Shown: in pieces, positions 21,101 to 33,100 of the stretch
Layout: each line of letters starts with the position of its first letter
Position numbering within the stretch: the first letter of the stretch is position 1
NCBI GenBank assembly: GCA_036245525.1
Contig: BTPG01000003.1
Location: 159,987,486 to 160,051,485, forward strand
Reading direction: 5' to 3'
Source: Semisulcospira habei
Lineage: Eukaryota; Mollusca; Gastropoda; Semisulcospiridae
Length of the DNA stretch: 64,000 nt
Translations under genes and position numbers: made by a program
The notes under the pieces: model-generated
What the model was told of the DNA's origin: nothing
What the model saw: the letters and a program-made list of their open reading frames with translations, nothing else
The model's database searches: none

Positions 21101-24100
21101 CATGTACTTGTTTAACCTGAGGACACAAGCTAAAGCCAGTTTCTGCCAGCAAGAAGTGCACTTAGATTCTCACGACTCCTAACTGCTTGTAGAGATTCAT
21201 GAGAAAAGCCTCTTGCAGGTGGATTCGACTGGATGAGCAACTGAACTTGAATTGTAAACGTCTAGGGGCAAGTAAGAAACCATGCAAAGAATTCTCAATC
21301 TCTTGTCTGCTACTGACAACACCGTATGGCGGAAAAGGCAGGTTAACCCCTTTACTGCTACTGACAACACAGCTTGGCAGGAAGAGGCATAACTACACAT
21401 CTTTCCCGCTGAATGGTATTGTCAGTACCCACAGGAGATGGACTGACCATGATAATTCAAAGGTAGTGCCAGATTAGCTTGGCGCCTTCAGGCGCCAAGC
21501 TAATCTAGCACTACCCTTGAATTATCATGGCCGTACCATCTCCTGGCACACAGTCATTCAGTGACACCTCCAAAATTTGTATTATGTGCAACTGTGGGGT
21601 TAAAATGGGTTGAGGATCAATAACATATAGGATAAACTGACTTGTTTTCCTACAAGAATACCAGTACACAGCTTACCTTTCTTGTTTCTTTTTCAATCTT
21701 TCTCCTGCCTGTCATAAAAAACAAAAGAGTATGAATATATATCAAAGTGCACATAAAGTACATGCAAAATACATTAACTTGTGTTACGTGTTGAGTTGTG
21801 GTCGTAGTAGTATATCACACCAGACGGCACGCACGTAAGGTTCTTCTTTCAGCTGCAACCTGTCACACGTGGCTTAAGGTTGTAGACAACACTGGAGTAA
21901 CAGTTCCAACAATATGGGGCGGTCCGTCGCGCAGTGGTTAAGGTGCCTGCCACCAATGCCAAAGGTGCGAGGTTCGAAAACGGGTTCCGGCGTCGGACTT
22001 TTCTCCTCTGGTAAGTGTCACCGTTAATTCGGGCGGACCGTCAGGGATTCTTTCTCCGGGTACTCCGGTTCTTCCACCCCCCACCCACCCCCCACACTTT
22101 GGTACCGGTTTCAGGCCACTTTACAAATTTCAAATACAAGCGATCAAAAATCTCTGTAACTTCAGTAGCTGAACTGGCCCTTCGTCTGTCTTGTACTGTG
22201 TTTGTCTTAAATGGCGTAAATCCGTGTCTGTTACGTGAGTGTGCGTGTTGGGTTTCAGTTCGCAGTGCTTTGAGTCGATTTGCCCAAAAATTGAGAAAAA
22301 GCGCCTATATAAAAACGGTATTATTATTATTATTATTTAATATTTTATTTCAGCTATGCGATCTCCACACAATGCATTCACAAATGCACCAACACTGATA
22401 CAATGTCTCCTCTTCAAATGTCAACACTGGCAACACACTGCATTTCTCTTACAACGTACACTACCGTTACGCTGCGTCTCTCACAATGTACACCCTATAC
22501 GGGCCACGTACCTACGATAAACTGTTTGTCCCTACAACTGACTTCTTCTTCTTCTTCTCGAACGCCATCACACTTGGAGTTTGGCTCTCAAAATGAAATC
22601 AGTGGTCTTCTGTAGCGCCTCCACAGGCCCGTACAGTTTCTCTTGTAGGGTGGCGGGCTTCGGCCATAACTCCTCCCTCAGCAACTGGTGGTTCCCACAG
22701 TCCTGGAGGATGTGCTCTGTGGTCTGCTCTGCTTCTCCACAAGGGCACAGGAGAGATGGCACGAGGTGGAAGCATCTGGAAATTGAGTCGGTTGTGCCCG
22801 GTCCTCAGACGGAAGATGGTCACCTGCTCTTGTCTGGACAGCTGATGGTAACTGTCTGGGGGCCGTTGCGATGGTCTGTACACCGACTTAATGATGTTCT
22901 TCATCTCTGTGAAGCTGACTCCATTTTCGTCTTGTTCTTTCTCTGCGCCCACGTTTGCCATTCTGTCAGCTTCTTCATTGCCGAAGATGCCACAGTGTGA
23001 AGGGATCCACTGCAGCACCAGTCTGGTGCACTTGATGTTTTGCAGTGCCTCTTGTAGATGTGGCAGTTTGCTTGTTGTTGCTGCCTCAAGAACAGACATG
23101 GCATCAGTCAGGAAGACAATCTGGGCATCAGGGTCTGCAGTGCCACTAAGGGTGTTTGCAGCATGGACCAGGGCTTCCACCTCAGCTCTGTAATTTGTGC
23201 AGTGAAGGCCTGTTGGTATTGCCTCTGCCTGCCATTTTTCGTTTGGGTACTGAATGTACACTGCATCTGTGGCTGATCCATCGGTGTATGCCCGTATCCA
23301 TGCCTCCTGGGGATACTTTTCTTCGAGCATGGCCAGTGTCAGGGCTTTCTTGCTCACAGTGCTGTGCTCATCTTTGGTGGTGATGTAGGGTACCGTGGAA
23401 GAGATGGTGATGTTTTCTGGCTTACTTTCCCCTACAACTGACAATGCATGACAATGTAGACACATGCTTCCTAGCACCATCTTTTATAGTAAAACAACTT
23501 TTCAGAAAAATCCACCGAATTCACACAATGCAACCAATCAGAACAGAATTACTGAAACTCATAAATATGAATTTTTTTTTAAAATGAATTTTTTCGAAAA
23601 ATACTTACCGATGGTATTACTAATAGGAAAACGTTACCTAACTAGCCTAATTTGAGCCAAAATTTGGTTGTGTCCGTATAAGGGAGTGTTGGCCGGTGAG
23701 GGGCACCATAGTACAGGCAATAACCCGAGCAGCCTCCCTTACACCCCATCCGGTGCGAGTTCACCCGATAAGCCTCAGTTTAGTTTCTTAGCGAACTGGC
23801 GGCAAGCGGGGCAGGTGGGAGGGACCTTCGAGTAATACCATCGGTAAGTATTTTTCAAAAAAATTAATTTTAAAGAAAAATTCATTTGTTTTCTCAAAAC
23901 ACATTACCGATGGTATTACTAATAGGAAGAATCCCGAAGAGGAGGTGGGTGCCGCTATAGTGCCCCTAACCAAGACACTGGCCCTCAGACCCGCCCTCCC
24001 GAGGCAAAACTCCCGATAATTTTAGCTAAGATACCTACGGCGCTTATGGCGCCGGGAGGGAGTGTTGCGCTGCTGCGAAGTCTCCCACCAGCGAAAGGTT

Positions 24101-27100
24101 CTGCCGCTGGGCGGGGAGGTCCCTCAGGTAGAAGAGGGCAAGGTAGTCTCAGATCTCCATCCCACGGCCGCCCCAATGTCCTTGACCGCGCAGTTGCGGT
24201 CGAATGCGAGACTTGCGGCCATGGCTCCGATCTCATGTGCCCTGATGTTCATACATTTGGCTGCATCAGGGGCGAGATCCTAGTAGGCAGAGCGAATCAC
24301 CCATCGGAACCAGGAGGAGATGGTCTGAGCTGAGACGTCATGTCTACCTGGGGACAGAGGGAGAAACAGGCGGGTGCATCCTCTGCGGAGCGGCTTGGTC
24401 CGGCGCAGGTACACACGTAAGGCTCACCCCGGTCCTGTAGTCTGGTCTCCCAGGTGGAGTCTGTCACTCGAAAGTGTAGAATAGTCATCATCTGTGGGGC
24501 AGCCAAAGGCGCCCGCATCTTGGCCAGAAGATCGGTTCAGGAAGCAGTTGCACGGAGCCATCCGTCCGGAACTGCAAGCAAACTGGGCATGTCAACAGCA
24601 CGTGAAGTTCACCGACCCTGGAAGCCGTGGCGAGGGCCAAGAGGGAGCAGGTCTTCCGCGTCACGTCCGGCATGCGCGCCAACAGAAGAGGTTCAAAACG
24701 GTCTGAGTTGAGCCACGGAAGTACCCAAGGTAAATCCCATCTCGGTACCAGAGAACGCAGGGCCGGGCGTTGCAGACCGAAGTGGGCCATCAGAACGGAG
24801 AGGTCTTTGCAGCTACCAGGATCTGGCCGGCCCCCCTGCCGGTAGTTGTTGGCGATCATGGCGAGTAGCCCTGAAAGGAGAATGCCACCAGAAGACGCTG
24901 GTGGTGAAGAGCGAAGGAAGAACCCCACCAGCTGGGGCACCACCAATCCGTGTGGAAGGAGAGGATGTCACCACAGCCATCGTCCAGCGCTCACCACATC
25001 CCTCGGAACTCGTCTGGTCGAGGGTCTGCATGTCGAAACGATAGCATCCACCGCCGCCCTGGACAAGCCTCTACTGGTGTGGGCTCGCCACGCCAGGTCC
25101 CTGGTACAGCGCCTGTCGTGGTTGCTTGAGCTTTTCTTGCGCGTGGAGAGGAGGTTCCACCTCGTCGTGAAAGGTCGATCATGGGAGTCTCCCAGTCTCA
25201 GTCTTCTGGAAGATCTGGCCATAGTGTCCACCCGGTGTGGAGAAGCTGGCTGCAATGCAGAAGGATGCAAGCAAGTGATGGCGGGTCCCGCCCTGTTCCT
25301 GGAAGCAGGGGGACGACGGTGGGGATGTCGGCCAAGACTAGGAGTTCCTGGCACCCACGGTGAGACTTCCACGTCGTGAAGGTCTGGCACAAACTTGGCT
25401 GCCGGTACCTGAGTCGGTTGATCTGGGGTGGTCCTCATCAGCAACGCTGGTCCAGTAGCCCTTAACTGCAACGGTGTCAAGGAAGAAGGGGAAGAGCCGG
25501 AGAATGGAGATCACCGCCGAGGAGTCGCCCGATCTCCAAGGAAGATGCATCAACGGTCCAACAACCATCCAGGACACGTCCCTCCAGTCGCAGGCTCGTC
25601 CGGTTGAGTGTCCAACTGTATCGAAGGTACCACAGCCGTGTGGGGAACCTCTCACGGCGAAGGCTTGCTGCGAAACGTCAGAAAGCGGTAGAAGAGGTCT
25701 CGGGCTGTAGACATCAAACATGTTGGTGGTCTGTCGAAGGTCAGGACGCTGGCACAACATCACTGACCTGTGGAATGTGCAGCAGTCCTGCAGTGCTCGC
25801 AATCCCTGGATGCAGCAGGTTCAAGCCTGTCTAACCTGTGTCGGGAGCTGGCGACAAAATGTGTAGGGAGCTCGTCTGGTCATGGAAGCTCATCACCGAC
25901 CTGCGATCGAGAAGCCGAGCGTTCGTCCCTAGTGGCGGAATCCCGTCGTGAGTGTGCCTAGTGTCTGTCGTCCGACACTCCGAGCGTGACACCTTCTTTC
26001 TGTCCAGGCTGCGTTCCACGGTCTGGCCCGGAGCTAAGATCATCGTAAATTCGGGTGCCGACGTCTGCCCGGAAGTGGTAGGATTAGCAGCCGGTACGTG
26101 TCTGTCTATCCTGTGTTGGGAGCCAGCGCCCATCCACATAGGAAGCTTCTCTGGCCGTGGTCGCTCCTCACTGAGCTGCGAACGGCAAGCCGAGTGGTAG
26201 TCTGTAGGGGCAGGGTCCCGTTGCGAGTGTGCCTCGTATCTCTCTTCCCGAAGCACCGAGCGTGACACCTCCTGTCTGTCAAGTCTGCGTTCCGCCGTCT
26301 GACCCGGGGCTAAGATCGTCGTATGTTCGGGTGCCGACGTCTTTCCCTGGAAGTATAGGATTGGTCCGTTTTATCATGGTCATGGGTAACTTAGAAACCC
26401 CATCCGCGGTAATGTGCGCTGTGGTATCTGACCTGTTCCAATTCGTCACGGTCAAGGGCAACTTGTTAGCCCCATCCGCGGTATTCTGCGCATTATTCGT
26501 CCTACTGGCCCGATTCATCACGGTAAAGGACAACTTGTTAGCCCCATCCGCGGTATTCTGCGCATTATTCGTCCTACTGGCCCGATTTATCACGGTCAAG
26601 GGAATTGTACTGGGTCCATCCGTGGCACTGTGAGCAGGAACTGGGGGCCGCTCTCTAATAGGTGTCGGGCGTTCACGGCGGTAGAATCCCCCACAGCTGG
26701 GAACATCTCTCTTCCAGCCAGGGGGCGCATACAGCACAGAAATGCGTTGAGTCACAGCCAGAACAGGACAGGCAGACTGCATGCTCATCACAGGGCCACT
26801 GAAAATCGCCACATTGCGTGCAGGTACGAACCTGGTAACTGCAACATAGAGGCCATAATGAAGCACGAGCGAGCGTGGCTACCGAGGCCGCGCACCAATA
26901 ATTCCGCACGCAAGGGTGAGAACGAACTCAAACGAGTGCACAGAGCGTGCCGATGCCCGGCGCTCTTCCTTTCCCCTGAGCGCCGGTCAAGGGCATTTAC
27001 CAAGATTTTACCTGACCATGACGGAGCGAGAAGCAAACCCACGCCGGTAGAAGCGACGTCCTGAGGCGCCACTGGACTCACAGTCACCACCCAGGTCCAA

Positions 27101-30100
27101 GCCGTCACAGGCCCACAAGTGCAAGCCACGCCGCCCAGTCCAAGTTCGAAACAGCACCATGCAACAGGACAAGAGAGAGCTCCAAACCCGCACAATCCGA
27201 GTGAGCTCCAAGTCACAGGCACACTAAGTCCACAAACAGTATGGCAAAGTCACATGACGACCGGTCAATATCCGAGTGAGCTCCAAGCCAAGTTCGAAAC
27301 AGCCCTAGGCGAGTGAGCTCCAACGAAGCCAGCACAGTAGGGTAAAACACAAAACGACCGGTCCCATCCATCACAGTAAGATTCGAAGAGCGATGTACGA
27401 ACACAACCGTCTACAGGCTAGCTAAGAACTAAACTGAGGCTTATCAGGTGAGCTTGCACCGGATGGGGTGTAAGGGAGGCTACTCGGGTTACTGCCTGTA
27501 CTATGGTGCCCCTCACCTGCCAACACTCCTTTATACGGACACAACCAAATTTTGGCTGAAATTAGGCTAGCTAGGTAACGTTTTCCTATTAGTAATACCA
27601 TCGGTAATGTGTTTTGAGGAAACAAATAAATAAAAAGAACTTTCTAGAATAAACTAAAATAGTCTACAAAAATTTGACTGCTGATTTCAGCCCCAAATCC
27701 CAGTGTGTACAAGAGTACGGCAGACCGTTCATGACTTTTCATAAAACACACTGACTGGCTGCTAAATTCACGCACACAGAAAACAACTATGACTAAAGTA
27801 TGGCAGACCGTTCATGACTTTTCATAAAACACACTGACTGGCTGCTAAATTCACGCGCACAGAAAACAACTATGACTAAAAATAAAAATAGAGCGGCTCT
27901 ACACTTTGATGTCACTTTGATGTCACAGATACGAGGTCACTAGACAGCGTGACCTTGCTTGAACGTTCTGGTTTATTCTCAGCGAATCTATGCATAACAA
28001 AAATCGACCGCTATTCTCTGTGCGACTTTGCTAGAAGCTTCCAGACTAAACTTAGCGTATCATAACAAAGCCAATTCCGCTATCTGCGCGAACGATAAAG
28101 AATCTTACTGAAAAGGTACGTGATTCGCAACCATGATAGCTCAAATAAATATCAGATCATTTCCTACGATTAACACATGCATGCTCTCATAGAACAACAC
28201 AACCACAATCGTAACATTACCCCCCTTTTTGGAATGAAATTTCACAAAATTTCTTCTCAAATCTCAAAAATACGGTTGTGGCTGTATTAACCTACACAAA
28301 ACCACAAATAATTAGAATTTCACATCAAAATGAAATGAAATCAACTACTTTAAAATAATCATCTCACAGGTCCTTTAAACTGTCTTGAGCAAAGACATGT
28401 CCCTTTAAACTGTACTGAACACCGAAATAATTGTTATGGGCACAGAAATTTTCATTTAAACTGCTCTGCTCAGGTAATCCGCTCCAAAGTTCTGCGAACC
28501 CTTGACAGACTGTAATTTAACGTCAAAATTCTGCAAGAACATCGCCCATCTCATAATACGAGAATTTGTAAACTTTGCAGAGTTTAGATAGTTCAAGGGC
28601 TGATGGTCCGTTTGGAGAACAAATGGCACACCCTGAAGGTACAGTTCGAACCGCCTTACTCCCCAGATGATGGCTAGGCACTCCTTCTCGATGGTTGAGT
28701 AGTTTCTCTCAGCTCTGGTCAACTTTTTGCTGGCATAGCTCACTGGGTGGAGTTTTCTATTATCTTCTTGCATTAAGACTACACCTACTCCTTCGTTGGA
28801 GGCGTCTGTTCTCAGGAAGAAAGTTTTCAACGGGTCAGAGAGGTGTAGAACAGGCTTCTCCGTTAGGATGTCTCGAACTGCCTGGAATGCTCGCTCTTGG
28901 GCCTCCTTCCACTTCATTACGTTAGGTTGCCCTTTCTCAGCAAGTCAGTAGGGGACCTGTGACTGCCGCAAAGTTTGTTATGAACTCCCGGTAGTAGTTC
29001 GCCAAGCCCATGAATGAGCGAACTTGCGTCTTGGTCGTAAGTCGCGGGGCATCCCTGATCTACTGCACGTTGTCGTCGTGTAGCCCCTTTAAACCTTCGC
29101 TCAATTTATGTCCAATGAAGTCTATGTTGTCAGCCCCAAGAATACACTTGCTTGGACGGATGGTGAAATTTGCATCTGACAGTCTTTGGAGTAGTTCTTG
29201 GAGAGTTTTGAGGTGATCCCCCCAAGTTTTGGTATGGATCAAAATGTCATCCCAGTAAAAGACCACATTCTGCATATCTTCTAGGATCTTTTTCAGTCCT
29301 CTCTTCAATGTGGCACCACTGTTCACCATACCAAAAGGCATCTTCAGGAACTCCCAATGAGCGTCAGGTGTGACGAATGCTGTCTTGGGGATATCTTTTT
29401 CTGCAACCTTGATTTGCCAATACCCTTTGCTTAGGTCAATTTTGGAGAAAAATCGGTCTCCGCTGACCTTCTGGAACAGTTCTTCCGCTGTGGGCATAGG
29501 CTCTGGATCGAAGACTGTTAGTTTATTGAGTCTACGGTAGTCCACACACACCCAGTTGGATCCATCTGGTTTCTTCACGATGATAACTGGGGACGCATAT
29601 GGTGACTTGGACTCCCTGATGACTTCCGGACTCAGCATTTCCTTGATATTCTTTTTCAGTTCTTCCCTCATATTATAAGGAAGACGATAAGGTTTGCTGC
29701 GAACTGGCTCATTTGACGTCCGATTAACCTCGTAATGGATGGTGTCTGTTGTTCCTGGGTCAGGTGTAAACCGATGCTTGAATTCTTGAGTCAGGACGCG
29801 CAGTACTTCTCGTTGAGTCTGGGTCAGATTCTGACCAAACTGGATGTCTTCTACATCCTCCTTGTGGCGGAGTTCATTAAGGTCAAACAGGTTCTCGTCG
29901 TCTAGCCTTTCATCATCAGCAAGACGCATCGATTCTGCCAGTTGTGTTCTGTCTTGACTTCTTGTGGTAACAGCACGTTTCAGGTCTCCACTCCGGATCT
30001 GGATCATCTGCGTTTCTGGCACCATCAATGTTTCCGATGATAAGATTGTAGACAGGGGTCTTTATGCATAGCACCTTCACCTCCCTTCTCAGGTACGGGG

Positions 30101-33100
30101 TCTCAACGCTGACATTGGCAAGGGGGATAATCCTCACAGTTCCGTCGGCCAAAATGAGGGTGCTCCACTCCTGTAGCTTCTGGTCTTCAGCTACTAGGTC
30201 CTCTCTCACGATGATGCAACTGCAACCGGTATCTCTCAGCACTCTCACAGGTGTGTTTCCGACGAATCCTGACACCACCGACATGTTTGGCACTTCATTC
30301 TCAGGCAACGCAATGTTTGAGACTGGTAAGATTGTAGCCCCATCTCCTACTGGGATGCGTCCATTCTTTCTGAAAGATTCAATCAGCTCCGGTGTCACTC
30401 ACGTTTCTCCAGATTCAAAGTCACTGGATAACGTCACATCATTGGCTAATACAGCGGCGGCTCTGTGTTGAGACGTAGCACTGCTTCTGCCTGCTATCCC
30501 GCGATCTTGGTTGGATCTTCTGATGTTGTCGCCTTGGGGAACATCTTTAGAAGGACACCGTATCGCCTTGTGACCTTTCTTTCCACAGAGAAAACATGTC
30601 AGGTTCTCCACCAGCTTGTATTTTGGGGAGTCTCTGACATTGTGGATTTCCTCTGCTGGTGCAGGCACACGCTGCGGCTTACTGGGCCCGAACTTCATGT
30701 TGTGGGCGTCAAGGTATCTTTGAGCGAAGTCGGCCAGGGCCTTTAGGGACTGGTCTTTTGCTCCCTGAGGTGGGCGGCCAGGTCCTTAAAACATGCGTTG
30801 AGGACTTGTTCTTTGATGATGAGGTCACACAGGTCCTGGTACTCTTTGTTTAAACCAGCCAGCTCTATCCATTTCTTCAGGTAGCTCCTGATTCTCTCAA
30901 TGAATAGACCGGGTGTTTCTCCTTCTTCAGGCTTGCAGTTCCGAAATCATCGCCTGTAACCCTCTTCAGTGAAGTCATACTGTCTCAGCAGGGCGGCTTT
31001 CAACTGCGTATAATCTTCGGCTTCTTTTCTTGGCAAGCGGGTGTAAAATTAAAGCGCTTTGCCAGTTAGAAGTGCGCTTAGTTTGATAGCCCAAGTCTCT
31101 TGTCTCCAGTTGTTGCTGATTGCGAAGCGCTCAAATCGCTCCAGATAAGCGTCCATCTTATCTGAATTTTCTGCAAAAGGTGGTAGCTTTGGCACACCAG
31201 CTGTTTGCTCTCTGCTGGCTAAGGTTGTTGCTTCAGTACCTCTCTGGCTCTGTGCTTCTATCTCCATCTGCTTTAGATGAATTTCGTGTTGACGTTGCCT
31301 CTCTGCCTCTTCTCACTCCTCTTCTCGTTGTTTCTCTGCCTCTCTTCACTGTTTCTCTGCCTCATCTGCTTAAATTTCGAGTTTCCTGATTTCACATTCT
31401 TTAGCTCTTTCTTCTCTCTCCAATCTCTCTATTTCTTTTCTCTCTCGTTTGTTTTCTTCTTTCTCCTCTCTCTCCAGTCTCTCCTTTACTTCTCACTCTC
31501 GTTTCTTTTCTTCTTTCTCCTCTCTCTCCTTTACGAACTGGAGGAGTTGAGCTCCTTCGGGTCCACATTCTTTTCCAATTTTCAGGAATGACTCCATTTC
31601 CGATGTCGCCATCTCTGCGTTTCATGCTGGCTGTTTTCTCCGGCTACCCTTTCCACTGAGCCAACTGAAGAAGTCCTGTCGGAGGTGCCAAAATGTTACG
31701 TGTTGAGTCGTGGTCGTAGTATGATATCACACCAGACAGCACGCACGTAAGGTTCTTTTAAAGAAACTTCATTCAGCTGCAACCCGTCACATGTGGCTTA
31801 AGGTTGTAGACAACACTGGAGTAACAGTTCTAACAATATTTTATTTCAGCGATGTGATCTCCACACAATGCATTCCCAAATGCACCAACACTGATACAAT
31901 GTCTCCTCTGCAAATGTCAACACTGGCAACACACTGCGTTTCTCTTATAACGTACACCACCGTTACGCTGCGTCTCTCACAATGTACACCCTATACGGGC
32001 CACGTACCAACGATAAACTGTGTGTCCCTATAACTGACAATGCATGACAATGTACCCACGTGCTTCCTAGCACCATCTTTTATAGTAAAACAACTTTCCA
32101 GAAAAATCCACCAAATTCACACAAAGCAACCAATGAGAACAGAACATGTAACTGAAACTCATAAATATAAATAAAAGAACTTTCTAGAATAAACTAAAAT
32201 AGTCTACAAAAATTTGACTGCTGATTTCAGCCCCAAATCCCAGTGTGTAATGATGTCACACAAGAGTATGGCAGACCGTTCACGACTTTTCATAAAACAC
32301 ACTGACTGGCTGCTAAATTTACGCACACAGAAAACAACTATGACTAAAAATAAAAATAGAGCGGCTCTACACTTTGATGTCACAGATACGAGGTCACTAG
32401 ACAGCGCGACCTTGCTTGAACGTTCTGGTTTATTCTCAGCGAATCTACGCATAACAAAAATCGACCGCTATTCTCTGTGCGACTTTGCTAGAAGCTTCCG
32501 GACTAAACTTAGCGTATCATAACAAAGCCAATTCTGCTATCTGCGCGAATGATAAAGAATCTTACTGAAAAGGTACGTGATTCACAACCATGATAGCTCA
32601 AATAAATATCGGATCGTTTCCTACGATTAACACATGCATGCTCTTACAGAACAAAACAACCACAATCGTAACAACTTGTAATGTTAACATGTATATATGT
32701 ATATTACACATTTTGCAAATCTTTCAAAAATATTATGACTGTCACACATTGACATTACCTTTTCCACCTCTTCTTGTAAAGAAGCCATCTGTTCCTTCAT
32801 TTTTTTCTGCACAGTAAAAGGAAAAGGCCAGTTTGATTTTTTATTTTCATTTGACGTACAGTGTTGAAGTCATACCTACTTCAGTACTGTTAACCCTTTG
32901 CGTGCCTGCATCGGTTTCTGTCACGACGATTCCTACACAAATCATTGTGACAGAAACCACTACAGACACGCTAAGGGTTAAGCAGTGCCTTTAGAATTGT
33001 CTGAGATAAAAAGGAAATTATTTTCACTATTTAAGCTAGACAATACATGGATACGCAACAAATGAAGTTAGCATTTGTGACATGGAGCATTAATCAAATG

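Larger units (their letters stand above)
23568..27625 (-). mobile_element. DIRS-type element C, RT deleted, in Gypsy LTR
   Basis: The empty site is visible in the intact LTR near 32163 (AAATATAAATAAAAGAAC), so the ends are fixed to within a few bases. ITRs 23640-23790 and 27420-27580 pair (GCCAAAATTTGGTTGTGTCC). It has ICR 23830-23929, a decayed recombinase (24000-24946) and gag (24950-27019). No RT or RNase H motif is seen. Confidence 0.84.
21782..28216 (-). repeat. Gypsy 3' LTR, split by three insertions
   Basis: Native LTR sequence is present at 21782-21915, 22339-22542, 23430-23567 and 27626-28216, colinear with the intact LTR at 31694-32673. It contains an 83-bp tandem duplication absent from the other LTR. 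Confidence 0.85.
21777..32678 (-). mobile_element. Gypsy LTR retrotransposon with nested insertions
   Basis: A 5-bp target duplication ACTTG (21777-21781 and 32674-32678) bounds LTRs with TG...CA ends. The 5' LTR is 31694-32673 (980 bp). The 3' LTR is 21782-28216, interrupted by a SINE, a LINE and DIRS C. The internal part is 28217-31693: gag, protease, RT and RNase H on the minus strand, then a polypurine tract (AAAAAGGGGGG) at 28219-28230. No integrase is present. The primer site begins TGGCACCTCC just inside the 5' LTR. It is inserted in sense in GRIPAP1 intron 11. Confidence 0.88.

Noticed and set aside
21916..21995. Possible tRNA gene
   Set aside because: A and B boxes are present, but there is no complete cloverleaf and the sequence continues into a SINE body and (ATT)n tail.
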